64,000 nt of DNA from positions 85,817 through 149,816 of the forward strand of contig NZ_LMUL01000003.1 of assembly GCF_009765965.1 (NCBI RefSeq), in the 5' to 3' direction. The number at the start of each line of letters is the position of its first letter. Positions within the stretch are counted from its first letter, which is position 1. The notes under the pieces were generated by a model. The model made no database searches, was not told where the DNA came from, and was given only the letters and a program-made list of their open reading frames with translations. This document shows positions 34,849 to 44,716 of the stretch, one piece after another. A program made the position numbers and the translations under genes. This DNA comes from Caulobacter sp. S45. Its GTDB lineage: Bacteria; Pseudomonadota; Alphaproteobacteria; Caulobacterales; Caulobacteraceae.

Positions 34849-35823
34849 TCAGAACTTGAAGTTGATCATCTTGCGCATGACGAACACGCCACACGCCATC
34901 CAGAACGCACCGATCATCAGCATAATGTGACCGCGAGGGTCCGCGATCATCGGCGCCATGTAGTTCGGCGTCGTCAGCGACACGAGCATCATGATCCCCG
35001 GCGGGAGCGAGGCGATGATGGCGGCGGAGGCCACGGCCTCGCCCGACATCGCCTTGATCTTCTCGACCATCAGTTTGCGCGCGCGCAGGACCACCGACAG
35101 GTTGCCGAGCGCCTCGGCCAGGTTGCCGCCGGTCTTCTGCTGAATGGACAGGACGATGGAGAAGAAGCGCACTTCCGAGGTCGGCATGCGGCCATGCAGC
35201 TTGTCGAGCGCCTCTTCGACCGACTGCCCCATGGACAGGCCTTCCACCAGCTTCTTGAACTCGCCGGCCAGGGGTTCGGGGCTTTCGCGGGCGATCACCT
35301 TCAGGCAGTCGTTGACCGGCAGGCCCGACTTGATGCCCCGGACGATGATGTCGGTGGCGTTGGGGAAATCGGCGGTGAATTTCTTCAACCGCCGCTTGCC
35401 CAGGAAACCCAGCACCCATCTCGGCAGTCCCAGGCCGCCGGCGAAACCCACGCCAAGCCCGATCAGCGGATTGTGGCTGACCGCGAACGCGCCCAAGCTC
35501 AGAATGATCGCCAGGACGCCGCTGATGATCCAGAAGGTGCGGACATTGGGGTTCAGGCCGGCCTGGTTCAGTCGGCCCTCCAGGGTCACCGTCTTCTTGC
35601 GCTGCTGCTGTTCGACGGCCTTGAGGTTCTGAAGGATCTGCTTGCGCCGGTTGGCCGCGGCGTCCTGGGGCGTGCGGCTGCGCTCCGACTTGGCGGCCGG
35701 ACTCGTCGCCGCCTGCATCCGCTTCAGGCCCTTGGTCTGGGAACTCTCGCCGCCGACCAGGGCGTAGCCGGCGCCGCCGATGGCGATGAAGGCGAGAACG
35801 CCGACCAGGATCAGCAGCATCAT
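34849..35823 (-). CDS. tadB: Tad pilus inner-membrane platform protein TadB
   Basis: This 324-residue GspF-type protein (cpaG of Caulobacter) has an N-terminal helix (1-24), a charged linker with a basic coiled region, two helices around residues 95-140, the T2SSF domain (FPNATDIIVRGIKSGLPVNDCL), and C-terminal helices. It pairs with TadC to anchor the assembly machine. It lies 5 bp after cpaF and 9 bp before tadC. Confidence 0.94.
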   Translation of the reverse strand: MMLLILVGVLAFIAIGGAGYALVGGESSQTKGLKRMQAATSPAAKSERSRTPQDAAANRRKQILQNLKAVEQQQRKKTVTLEGRLNQAGLNPNVRTFWIISGVLAIILSLGAFAVSHNPLIGLGVGFAGGLGLPRWVLGFLGKRRLKKFTADFPNATDIIVRGIKSGLPVNDCLKVIARESPEPLAGEFKKLVEGLSMGQSVEEALDKLHGRMPTSEVRFFSIVLSIQQKTGGNLAEALGNLSVVLRARKLMVEKIKAMSGEAVASAAIIASLPPGIMMLVSLTTPNYMAPMIADPRGHIMLMIGAFWMACGVFVMRKMINFKF

Positions 35824-35828
35824 CGGCG

Positions 35829-37355
<1,527 letters not shown>

Positions 37356-37368
37356 GAACTGACGCTCC

Positions 37369-38817
37369 TCAGCCGCGCTTGCGCAGCCGCTCGATGAGCG
37401 ACTTGGCGGTCTTGGGCGCCGCCGTCGCCGCTTCCCGGCGGGAAAGCTGCTGGGCGAACTGCGCCAACCCCTCGGACACCTTGGACTTGGCGTTGACGTC
37501 CTGGATCATCTGACCGTTGTTGGCGGCCTGGCCGAACAGCTTGGCGTCGAAGGGCAGCACCAGCGAGGGCTCCAGGCCGAGCGCCTTGGCGAAGTCCTTC
37601 ACGGGAATCTCGGGGCGGCCCGGCACCCCGACCTGGTTCAGGATCAGCTGCGGGGGGTGGTCGTTGGGACGTCCCTTGCGCACCAGGTCCAGCAGGTTCT
37701 TGGCGTTGCGCAGCGAGGCCAGATCGGGCGAGGCCACCACCACCACGTCGTCGGCCGCCAACAGGGTGCGCCGCATCCAACCCGTCCAGATGTGGGGCAG
37801 GTCGAGCACCACATAGGGCGCGGTCGCGCGGATCTTGCCCAGCACCTCTTCGTAGGTGTCGGCGCTGTAGTCGTGATCGTCGTCCAGCGACGCCGGGGCC
37901 GCGAACAGGCTCAACCGCTCGCCGCAGCGCGCGGTCATCCGATCGAGCAGCACCGGGTCCAGTCGATCCGGCTTTGACAGGGCGTCGGCGAAACCCTGCA
38001 GCGGGTCCTGGTTGAAATCGAGTCCGGCGGTGCCGAACGGCAGGTCGTAGTCCACGATCACGGTCGACGCCTGGGTCTGCTCGGACATGGCGTAGGCGAT
38101 GTTGTGGGCTAGGGTCGACGAGCCCACCCCCCCCTTGGCGCCCACGAAGGCCAGGGTGCGGCCGATGAAGGGCGTGGCCGGATCGGAATACAGGGTGGTG
38201 ACGGCGCGGATGAGCTGCAGGGTCTGCATCGGCGGCACGAGGTACTCGCTCACGCCACGCCGCATCAGCTCGCGATAGAGCGGGATGTCGTTGTGGGTCC
38301 CGATCACCACCACCTTGGTGCCGGGGTCGCAGACCTCCGCCAGCCGGTCGAGCCCGGCCAGAAGGGACGCCGCGTCGGCGGTGCTTTCGACCAGGATCAA
38401 CGAAGGCGTGGGCTGGTTCTGGTAGAGGGCCAACGCGTCATCCAGGCTGCCGCCACGGATCACCGTGCTGGCGCGCGCCAGACGGCGGTCGCCCTTCATC
38501 TGCTCGGCCAGCGCCTCGGTCTCGCTGCGCTGGAAGAAGACGTGGATACTGATGCGCGGCACCGCCGCCTCGCCCAATGCGGCTTCTCCGCCGATGAGCA
38601 GCGCGCCCATGGGGTTGACGGCCATGGTCGAGGTTTCGACGGCCGGAAGCTCCACGTCGGGAGCGGCCAGGGTTAGGTCCGGTTCTTCCCACGCGGAGAC
38701 GTCGATCGGAGTGTTGGAAGCGGCGGCCGGCATGGCGAAGTCGTCGTCCACGTCGAAGCCCGAGAAGTCCTCGTCGAAACCGATCTGTCCGAAATCGGCC
38801 TTGGCGGTGCGCGTCAT
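37369..38817 (-). CDS. cpaE: Tad pilus polar localisation protein CpaE/TadZ
   Basis: This 482-residue MinD/ParA-like protein directs the pilus machine to the cell pole. A disordered N-terminus is followed by an atypical receiver domain (about 70-200) and a P-loop domain with a deviant Walker A, GAKGGVGSST, in which the final lysine-threonine arrangement differs from true ParA proteins, as in other CpaE. Operon position between cpaD and cpaF matches Caulobacter. Confidence 0.95.
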   Translation of the reverse strand: MTRTAKADFGQIGFDEDFSGFDVDDDFAMPAAASNTPIDVSAWEEPDLTLAAPDVELPAVETSTMAVNPMGALLIGGEAALGEAAVPRISIHVFFQRSETEALAEQMKGDRRLARASTVIRGGSLDDALALYQNQPTPSLILVESTADAASLLAGLDRLAEVCDPGTKVVVIGTHNDIPLYRELMRRGVSEYLVPPMQTLQLIRAVTTLYSDPATPFIGRTLAFVGAKGGVGSSTLAHNIAYAMSEQTQASTVIVDYDLPFGTAGLDFNQDPLQGFADALSKPDRLDPVLLDRMTARCGERLSLFAAPASLDDDHDYSADTYEEVLGKIRATAPYVVLDLPHIWTGWMRRTLLAADDVVVVASPDLASLRNAKNLLDLVRKGRPNDHPPQLILNQVGVPGRPEIPVKDFAKALGLEPSLVLPFDAKLFGQAANNGQMIQDVNAKSKVSEGLAQFAQQLSRREAATAAPKTAKSLIERLRKRG

Positions 38818-38851
38818 GAGGCTCTCCCGCTACGCAAGCTCTTAAAATAGA

Positions 38852-39568
38852 TCATTGCGATGTAGCCGCCGAAACCTTGCCGGACGCCTGATCATCGGAC
38901 GTCGTCGAGGTGACCAGGCCGTTGCGGTATTTTCCCAACACCACGGCGCGCCGGCTGTTATCGGCCGGCGTCACGACCGCAGGTGCGATCAGGTCACGCG
39001 GATTGGCGATCTGCGCGCCCATGTTGGCCGTGACAGAACAACCGAAAGCGGCATAGGCTTGGTTGTCGAAGTGGGCCATCAGACTGTCCCAACGGTTCGC
39101 GCAGCGCGGGCCGGTCGCCTCGAACCTGTCGTAGCTCACCAGCACCGGGGCCTGGGTCGCATCGGGTCCGGCGACGTAGGCGCTGGCCTGCACGTGGTCG
39201 GACGGCACGCCCAAATGCTGCAGATAGGCGGAAATCTGGTCTGCGATCTTCTTCGTCAGCAGGATGGCCGGGGCGTCGCTGGGCGTGCGGACCACGACAT
39301 CGCCACCGCCATTGTCGCGCCATTCGCTGACGAACTGGGCCAGGGCGGACTGCTGGTTGGGCGAAAGCCCCTCCGCGTGCAGCCCGATGGCGATCTGCTC
39401 CGGTGCGGTGGTCACCTTCAGCGCGTATTGTTCGGTCGGGGTGACGGCGGGCGGCTGGTCTGCCAGGATCGCGTCGCGCTTCGTGGCGCAGCCGTCCAGC
39501 CCGGCCGCCAAGGTCAGTATGGAAGCCAAGGCGAGCAGGCTGCGGCGCATGGGATCACTGGACGACAT
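38852..39568 (-). CDS. cpaD: Pilus lipoprotein CpaD
   Basis: This 238-residue outer-membrane lipoprotein has a lipobox (LAAGLDGC, lipidated Cys about residue 27) and the CpaD domain (SPNQQSALAQFVSEWRDNGG; later the CANRWDSLMAHFDNQAYAAF-like block). It is thought to pilot the secretin CpaC. Its ATG at 39568 overlaps the end of cpaC by 14 nt; an in-frame ATG at 39550 would also leave a complete signal peptide. Confidence 0.93.
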   Translation of the reverse strand: MSSSDPMRRSLLALASILTLAAGLDGCATKRDAILADQPPAVTPTEQYALKVTTAPEQIAIGLHAEGLSPNQQSALAQFVSEWRDNGGGDVVVRTPSDAPAILLTKKIADQISAYLQHLGVPSDHVQASAYVAGPDATQAPVLVSYDRFEATGPRCANRWDSLMAHFDNQAYAAFGCSVTANMGAQIANPRDLIAPAVVTPADNSRRAVVLGKYRNGLVTSTTSDDQASGKVSAATSQ

Positions 39569-41183
39569 AGCCGAAGGGTCCCTTATAGGTTTTGCCGGCG
39601 GTGGTCGGGGCGGCGGCGGTCCCCATGGACTTGTTCAGTTGTCCGAGCAGATAGGTCGAAGCGTCGTCGGCGATCACCAGACCGTCGGCTGGTGTCTGGA
39701 GCTGGTCGGGCCGGCTGGGCTTGACGAGATAGGGCGTGACGATAACCACCAGTTCGGTCTCGCTCTGCTGGTAGTCGCGCGAGCGGAAGAGCGCCCCCAG
39801 GACCGGCAGCTGGCTCAGACCCGGCAAGGCGGCGATATCGCTTCCGGTTATGGATTCGAGCAGGCCCGCGATCATCATGGAACCGCCGGAAGGTAGTTCG
39901 ACCACCGTCTGCGCCCGGCGGATGCTCAGGCCTGGAATGGTGACGGTGGGCGTCGTGGTGATGGTCGAGCCGCCGCCGCTGGTCGTGCCGCCCGTCGTCG
40001 GCGTCGTCGTCGGGGTGCTCGAGCCGACGCTGGTGCTGGACGAACCTTGCTGGGTCAGGGCGCCGACGTTGGTGAGCTGGGAGTATTCCGTCGAAATCTT
40101 CAGGGAAATCCGCCCAGCCGACAGGACCACGGGCGTAAAGCCCAGGCCGACGCCGAACTGCTTGAAGGTGACCGTGATACGGCCCGTGCTATCCTCACCG
40201 ACGGGGACAGGGAACTCGCCCCCGGCCAAAAAGTTCGCGGCCTCGCCGGAGACGGTGGTGAGATCGGGCTCTGCGAGAGTGCGCACCAGTCCGGCCTGCT
40301 CGAACGCTTGCAGAGCCGCTTGGCCGGTCGCCGTCTGTGCGCCGTTCGTATAGGTGTAGCTGCCGCTGGTGAGCCCCCCGAGCAAAGAACCGTTGATGCC
40401 ATAGGTCGCAGCGTCGGCCAGGTCGAAGCGCGAGTTGCCGACGTGGGCCACCAGGGCGTTCAAGTTTACGCCCAGCTGCTTCACGATCTGGCGGTTCACC
40501 TCGACGATGCGGACCTTGAGCATCACCTGCTCGGGTCCGGCGACGGCGAGCATGTTCAACACCTTTTCCGGCTTGTCGACGAAGCTGGCGGCGATGCGTA
40601 CGGCCTTGTCGGCGTCGCTGGCGTTGGGGACCTCGCCGCTGAGGATCAGGGAATCGTTGAGCGCTTCGACATGCACCGAAGAGCCCGGCAGGACGCGGTT
40701 CAAGGTCTCGGCGACGGCGGAAACATCCTGGTCCACGCGTATGTTGAGGCGCAGGATCTGATGGCCCATGCCGTCCACGAACACCGCGTCGGTCGAGCCG
40801 GACTTCTTGCCGAGCACATAGATGCGGCGAGGGCTGGAGAGCACCACGTCGGCGGTGGCGGGGTCCGAGACCAGGACGTCGCGCGCATCCACCGGCAGTT
40901 CGATCACCGCCGACTTGCCGCGCGGCAGGGCGAGGTTGCGCACGCCCGCGCCGTGGAGGTCCAGGGCGACGGTCTGATTGGGGGAAACGGCCGGAGCGCC
41001 GGCCAGGGAGGCGTCGGCGGCGGGTGGGGCGGCCATGTCGCGCCAGGGGGCCGGGCTGGCGGCGCGAGCGCCGGCGGCGTGGGCGAGCACGGCGGCGCCG
41101 ACCGCAGCTAAGGCCGCCAGATGCGCCAGAGCCGTCTTCATCGGCGCGGAGCCCAAAGGCGCGGGACGAAACACCTTGCTCAT
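39555..41183 (-). CDS. cpaC: Tad pilus secretin CpaC/RcpA
   Basis: This 542-residue outer-membrane secretin forms the pore through which the Tad pilus emerges. It has a signal peptide (residues 15-42), an N-terminal pilus-formation domain (LALPRGKSAVIELPVDARDV, VYVLGKKSGSTDAV), a BON-like segment, and the C-terminal secretin domain (VPVGEDSTGRITVTFKQFGVG, later VVELPSGGSMMIAGLL). A serine/threonine/glycine-rich insert lies near residues 385-420. Start ATG overlaps the cpaB stop (ATGA). Confidence 0.96.
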   Translation of the reverse strand: MSKVFRPAPLGSAPMKTALAHLAALAAVGAAVLAHAAGARAASPAPWRDMAAPPAADASLAGAPAVSPNQTVALDLHGAGVRNLALPRGKSAVIELPVDARDVLVSDPATADVVLSSPRRIYVLGKKSGSTDAVFVDGMGHQILRLNIRVDQDVSAVAETLNRVLPGSSVHVEALNDSLILSGEVPNASDADKAVRIAASFVDKPEKVLNMLAVAGPEQVMLKVRIVEVNRQIVKQLGVNLNALVAHVGNSRFDLADAATYGINGSLLGGLTSGSYTYTNGAQTATGQAALQAFEQAGLVRTLAEPDLTTVSGEAANFLAGGEFPVPVGEDSTGRITVTFKQFGVGLGFTPVVLSAGRISLKISTEYSQLTNVGALTQQGSSSTSVGSSTPTTTPTTGGTTSGGGSTITTTPTVTIPGLSIRRAQTVVELPSGGSMMIAGLLESITGSDIAALPGLSQLPVLGALFRSRDYQQSETELVVIVTPYLVKPSRPDQLQTPADGLVIADDASTYLLGQLNKSMGTAAAPTTAGKTYKGPFGYVVQ

Positions 41184-42100
41184 TGGGTCACCGTGACGGG
41201 AGTAGAGGCGGAGGTGCGGAACACGCGCACGACGTTATCGGCCTCGATGCGGTGCGGCTGGACGCCGATCTCGGCTGGGCCGGCGGCGTCCGCATAGGAG
41301 CGCAGCATCAGGGTCAGGCTACCCGACGCCTTGGCCACCACCAGGTACTCGGCCTGAGAGGCGGTACATTCTACCGTGGCGGTGGCGCCGATCTCCGCGT
41401 TGGTCTTGGGCGCCCCGATGCTCTGGTCGATCGCCAGCACGCGCACATTCTTCATGATCGTGTTGGTGACGTGGGTCTGATTGCCCCCGCCCCCGTTCGG
41501 AACGCCGGAGGAGGCGGACGCGCTGGCGTCAAGCGTGCGCGTCAGCAGCACGTCCACATGATCCCCGGGAAGGATGAAGCCGCCCGCAGCACTTTCCGCC
41601 GTCAGCGGAAGAGCGACGGCGCGCATGCCGGGATCGAGCGTCACCGCCATCACCCCGCCGGCGCCCGGATGGACCAGCTTGGTCCGAACGATGGGTTCGT
41701 TGGCGATGATGCGCTCGCGCACGATGGAGGCGATCAGGCTCGCGCCGGCGCCCTTCGCGGGATCGGACATGGCCGCCTTGACCGCGTCGGCGGCCTGATC
41801 GACCTTGCCGGCGAGTTGGCCGGTCGGCGCTGTCCTAGGCGGACCGTCGGTGATGAAGGCGGGATTGAGCGCTTCGGCCGGCCACGTCTGCCAGGACATG
41901 TCGTCGGGACCGACCTTGTCGCCGACATTGAGGTCGTGCTTGGCGACCAGCACCCGCACGACGGGATGAGGCTGAACGGGTGCGGCGATCACCACGGGCG
42001 CGACACGGCGCGCGGAGGCCATGCCGTGCAGTACGACGCCCACGCAAGCTATGCCCGCAATCAAGGCGACCACCAGGATCGCCATGCGTGTGGTGTTCAT
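41180..42100 (-). CDS. cpaB: Tad pilus assembly protein CpaB/RcpC
   Basis: This 306-residue protein has an N-terminal helix (MAILVVALIAGIACVGVVL) and a SAF domain (VLVAKHDLNVGDKVGPDDM, residues about 52-110) followed by the RcpC/CpaB domain with HPGAGGVMAVTLDPGMRAV. It is a periplasmic factor helping the secretin. ATG 42100 has GGAAAG 9 nt upstream; a GTG at 42124 is less likely. A CtrA-like box lies about 80 bp upstream in the gap to cpaA, so an internal promoter is plausible. Confidence 0.94.
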   Translation of the reverse strand: MNTTRMAILVVALIAGIACVGVVLHGMASARRVAPVVIAAPVQPHPVVRVLVAKHDLNVGDKVGPDDMSWQTWPAEALNPAFITDGPPRTAPTGQLAGKVDQAADAVKAAMSDPAKGAGASLIASIVRERIIANEPIVRTKLVHPGAGGVMAVTLDPGMRAVALPLTAESAAGGFILPGDHVDVLLTRTLDASASASSGVPNGGGGNQTHVTNTIMKNVRVLAIDQSIGAPKTNAEIGATATVECTASQAEYLVVAKASGSLTLMLRSYADAAGPAEIGVQPHRIEADNVVRVFRTSASTPVTVTQ

Positions 42101-42181
42101 GTTCCGATCTTTCCAGGGGCGCACGCCGGAGCGCAGCCTCTTCAGAATCCATTCGCCGCCAGGGGAACATGCGCCCGGCTG

Positions 42182-42197
42182 GTTAACGCTCGCCTAA
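42182..42197 (-). promoter_or_regulatory. CtrA-like box upstream of cpaB
   Basis: On the minus strand TTAG-N7-TTAAC matches the CtrA consensus TTAA-N7-TTAAC at all but one position, oriented towards cpaB. It lies in the 106-bp gap between cpaA and cpaB. In Caulobacter, CtrA controls pilus genes through the cell cycle. Confidence 0.45.
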
Positions 42198-42206
42198 GTA
42201 AGCGCG

Positions 42207-42719
42207 TTAAGATCTGTGAAGGTGGCTCAGCAAGGGCGCGCCCGGAAGGGCGATCAGCGCGCCCGCCGCAATGGCGACTCCGTAGGGGACGTCCCCGCCG
42301 GGCTTCATCAGCCGCCCGAACCAGGCCGGGCCGAAACTCGAAAGCGGCAGAGGAGATTTGCGCAGGGACATCAGGCCGAGCGCCAGCACCCCTCCAGCGA
42401 TCGCGGTCCAGAGCAGGAAGGGCGCGACCGCGCTCGATCCGAGCCAAAGCGCGCACGCGGCCAGAAGCTTGGCGTCGCCGCCGCCGATCCAGCGCAAGGC
42501 GAACATGGCGATCCCAAGCGCCAGACCGACCACCCCCAACCCGACGGAAACGGCGAACACCTGAGGCGACACGCCCATCGCCAGTGCGGCCGGTATGAAG
42601 GCCGCGGCCAGGAAGGCCGAGAGGCGGTTTGGAATGGTGTAGGATGTCGCGTCGGTCATGGCCGCGGCGATGACCCCAGCCGGGAAGACCGAAACAAGTA
42701 CGATTTGAACGGCCGTCAT
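42207..42719 (-). CDS. cpaA: Prepilin peptidase CpaA/TadV
   Basis: This 170-residue A24-family aspartic protease of the inner membrane removes the leader from Flp pilins. Both catalytic aspartates are present: Asp23 (MTDATSYTIPN) and Asp82 in GGGDAKLL. It has six predicted helices and lacks the N-terminal methyltransferase domain of type IV pilus PilD, as usual for Tad systems. It lies 70 bp after the second pilin. Confidence 0.95.
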   Translation of the reverse strand: MTAVQIVLVSVFPAGVIAAAMTDATSYTIPNRLSAFLAAAFIPAALAMGVSPQVFAVSVGLGVVGLALGIAMFALRWIGGGDAKLLAACALWLGSSAVAPFLLWTAIAGGVLALGLMSLRKSPLPLSSFGPAWFGRLMKPGGDVPYGVAIAAGALIALPGAPLLSHLHRS

Positions 42720-42789
42720 AGTGGCGGACTCCGGCTGATGTTCGTCTTATGCGCCGTCTGTCTGAAGGAACGGTTGATCGCGTCGCTGC

Positions 42790-42960
42790 TCAATGCCCAA
42801 TGAGATTATTTGATACAATGCCAAAAGCCGTCAATAGGCCGGAAGAAATGGCGTTTAAGGCTCCGATTATAGCTACGCATATCAGAGCGACGATCACGCC
42901 ATATTCGACCAGCGTTGCGCCGGCCTCATCGGCGAAGAAGCTTCGAATATGGCAACACAT
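42790..42960 (-). CDS. Second Flp-family pilin (56 aa)
   Basis: The short product MCCHIRSFFADEAGATLVEYG... is a Flp/Fap-type prepilin: a charged leader ending in Gly (EAG), the mature start ATLVEYG, and a hydrophobic helix. It differs from the major pilin in its cysteine-rich leader and a C-terminus ending in NNLIGH. ATG 42960 has a TGGGGG ribosome site; an upstream in-frame ATG (42999) lies inside the terminator stem. A strong terminator ends 14 bases before its start, so expression should be low or conditional. Confidence 0.85.
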   Translation of the reverse strand: MCCHIRSFFADEAGATLVEYGVIVALICVAIIGALNAISSGLLTAFGIVSNNLIGH

Positions 42961-42973
42961 GACACCCCCAAGT

Positions 42974-43004
42974 AAAAAGGGCCGCGACGAAATCGCCACG
43001 GCCC
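42974..43004 (-). terminator. Intrinsic terminator between the two pilin genes
   Basis: On the minus strand an 11-bp stem including two G-U pairs (43004-42994 with 42989-42979, 4-nt loop) is directly followed by five Ts (42978-42974). It lies 29 bp after the major pilin stop. It should let the abundant pilin mRNA end before the second pilin and cpa genes. Confidence 0.75.
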
Positions 43005-43032
43005 AAAATCTACTCTCTGCAAAATAGGCGTA

Positions 43033-43209
43033 CTAGCTATTGGCGGTGGAAACGCCGTTGGAGACTTTGTTGAACGTGGCGCCCAGGTTGCTGCCCAGGG
43101 TGGTGGCGCCGGCGATGATGACGACGGCGATCAGGGCGGCGATCAGACCATACTCGATGGCGGTCGCACCGGATTCGTCGGTCAGGAAGCGCGTGACAAA
43201 CTTCGACAT
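43033..43209 (-). CDS. pilA: Major Flp pilin PilA
   Basis: This 58-residue prepilin is very close to Caulobacter PilA: leader MSKFVTRFLTDESG, cleavage before ATAIEYGLIAALIAVV, one hydrophobic helix, and a polar C-terminus. CpaA should process it before assembly into the polar pilus used for surface contact. ATG 43209 follows AGGAGA at a good distance; the longer open frame has no support. An AT-rich promoter region lies upstream and an intrinsic terminator downstream. Confidence 0.96.
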   Translation of the reverse strand: MSKFVTRFLTDESGATAIEYGLIAALIAVVIIAGATTLGSNLGATFNKVSNGVSTANS

Positions 43210-43692
43210 TGTATATCTCCTAGTTGCACAAGCGGAAAACGGGTCCCGAGCCGTTCTTGCCCGCTTGACCCTCAACACCAGGCCAACATGCCCGCAGCTC
43301 CTTAATGTGGAGTGAAAGCCGCCTGCGACATCTATGATTATTTAGTTTACATCGATTTACTATCTTCATTTACTTCTAAATCACCCTAAGAAAGCACCGC
43401 CATTATATACACCAGCCGCCTCCTTATTCGGGAACAGGGAACAGAGGACGAGGCTCTCGCGGAAGCGCACGCGAGAGGGGGATGTCCCCGGGACGTTCCG
43501 GCGGCGTGGCCGATGACGCCCGCGACAATGGCTATAGAGGCTGCCTCGGGCCGCCCGTGTGGACGTCCTCCACCGCCCGGCGGGAGCCCCGTCCCGGCGG
43601 TCGCCGGAGTCGCACCCTTAATCCAGCGGCGTTTTGAGACTTTGTTGACGCTTGCGGAGCATTTTGTGGCGAAGTTTCCCGCAGGTCCGTCC
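43210..43692. other. Long intergenic region with pilA promoter and a GC-rich hairpin segment
   Basis: This 483-bp gap lies between divergent pilA and the pilus-N-domain gene. 43325-43405 is strikingly AT-rich with several TAAA/TTTA repeats, a likely pilA control region; I could not assign a sigma-54 or perfect CtrA site. 43430-43640 is GC-rich and contains a perfect 8-bp hairpin CTCTCGCG/CGCGAGAG. Open frames here look non-coding. A small RNA or long 5-prime leader is possible but unproven. Confidence 0.4.
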
Positions 43693-44091
43693 ATGCGCTC
43701 CATGATCGTCCCTATCGTTCTGACGTTGACGGCCCTGGCCGGCGGCGCCCATGCCGCAAGCCTGAACGTCACGCTGGATCACTCCACCCGCTTGCCGGTG
43801 CAGGGCGCCGCGTCGGTGGTGGTGGGCAATCCCGGCGTGGCGGACGTGACCGTGGTCGGCACGAACGCAGTCTACGTGCTTGGCCGCAGCTTCGGCTCCA
43901 CCGACATCGTGGTGCTGGACAAGGCGGGCCGGACGGTCTTTTCCGGAGACGTTACGGTGACGCGCTCCAACGCCACCGTGGCCCTTTACCGGGGCGTCGA
44001 CCGCACCGATTTCACCTGCGCCGCAAGCTGCGCCCAGAACGAACATCCGGGCGGAGGAGCCGCCCCCGCGGCTCCAGCAGCCCATCCCTGA
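43693..44091 (+). CDS. Exported pilus-formation N-domain protein
   Basis: This 132-residue protein has a signal peptide (cleaved near AHAAS) followed by the pilus/secretin N-terminal domain seen also in CpaC: a TRLPVQGAASVVVGNPGVA block and VYVLGRSFGSTDIVVLD. The C-terminal tail has two cysteines and a Gly/Ala/Pro end. It may assist CpaC or act in the periplasm of the Tad machine. ATG 43693 (or 43702) is chosen at the signal peptide. It heads a plus-strand group with two TadE-like genes. Confidence 0.85.
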   Translation: MRSMIVPIVLTLTALAGGAHAASLNVTLDHSTRLPVQGAASVVVGNPGVADVTVVGTNAVYVLGRSFGSTDIVVLDKAGRTVFSGDVTVTRSNATVALYRGVDRTDFTCAASCAQNEHPGGGAAPAAPAAHP

Positions 44092-44107
44092 CACCTTCCC
44101 CTCCCCC

Positions 44108-44716
44108 ATGCCGATAAGCAAAACGCAGACGCGAAAAGCTCTGACAGGATCGCTGGCGAAGGCGTTCCGACGCCTGCGCGCGGATCAGCGCGGCGCCACC
44201 GCGGTGGAATTCGCCATCGTCGTGGGCCCGTTCATCTTCATGATCTTCGCGATCCTGGAACTGGCGCTGGTCTTCATGGTCAATGTCAGCCTGGACAACG
44301 CCACGGCCATCGAAGGACGCAAGTTCCGCACCGGCCAGGAGTGCATCGACAATTCCAGCGACACCGTCGCCGTCAACAACCTGAAGCAGAATATCTGCAA
44401 CAACATGTCGTGGCTTCAGGCCCAGTGCATGAGCAATCTTTACGTGGATATCCGCACGTTCAGTTCGTTCACCGGCGCAAGCTCCCCCAGTCCAACGACG
44501 GGCGCCTCTTTCGATCCGACCAAACTACAGGACACTTCAGGTGGGGCGCAAACAACCAACGTGATGACCGCCTATTATAAATGGACGCTGCTCACGCCCT
44601 TCCTGTACGGCGGCCTGCAAACCTACCCCGGCACCGGCCAGCATCTCCTGGTTTCCACCGAGGTGTTCGACACCGAGCCCTTTGGCACGACCACCGCCAA
44701 CTGCACCCAGGGATAG
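44108..44716 (+). CDS. TadE-like minor pilin (first copy)
   Basis: This 202-residue pseudopilin has a basic N-terminus, then RGATAVEFAIVVGPFIFMIFA, the TadE signature with Glu at position 5 of the mature helix, and a periplasmic domain with four cysteines. TadE/TadF proteins initiate or tip Tad pili. It starts 17 bp after the pilus-N-domain gene. The next TadE-like gene starts within its stop codon (TAGTG), so the two are coupled. Confidence 0.88.
   Translation: MPISKTQTRKALTGSLAKAFRRLRADQRGATAVEFAIVVGPFIFMIFAILELALVFMVNVSLDNATAIEGRKFRTGQECIDNSSDTVAVNNLKQNICNNMSWLQAQCMSNLYVDIRTFSSFTGASSPSPTTGASFDPTKLQDTSGGAQTTNVMTAYYKWTLLTPFLYGGLQTYPGTGQHLLVSTEVFDTEPFGTTTANCTQG

Noticed and set aside
43270-43300. 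Possible sigma-54 promoter for pilA (TTGGCC...TTGA on the minus strand)
   Set aside because: The spacing between the GG and GC elements is one base short and the GC element is not matched.
43386-43772. 128-codon minus-strand frame in the pilA upstream gap
   Set aside because: Low-complexity product, no ribosome site, and it overlaps the pilus-N-domain gene.
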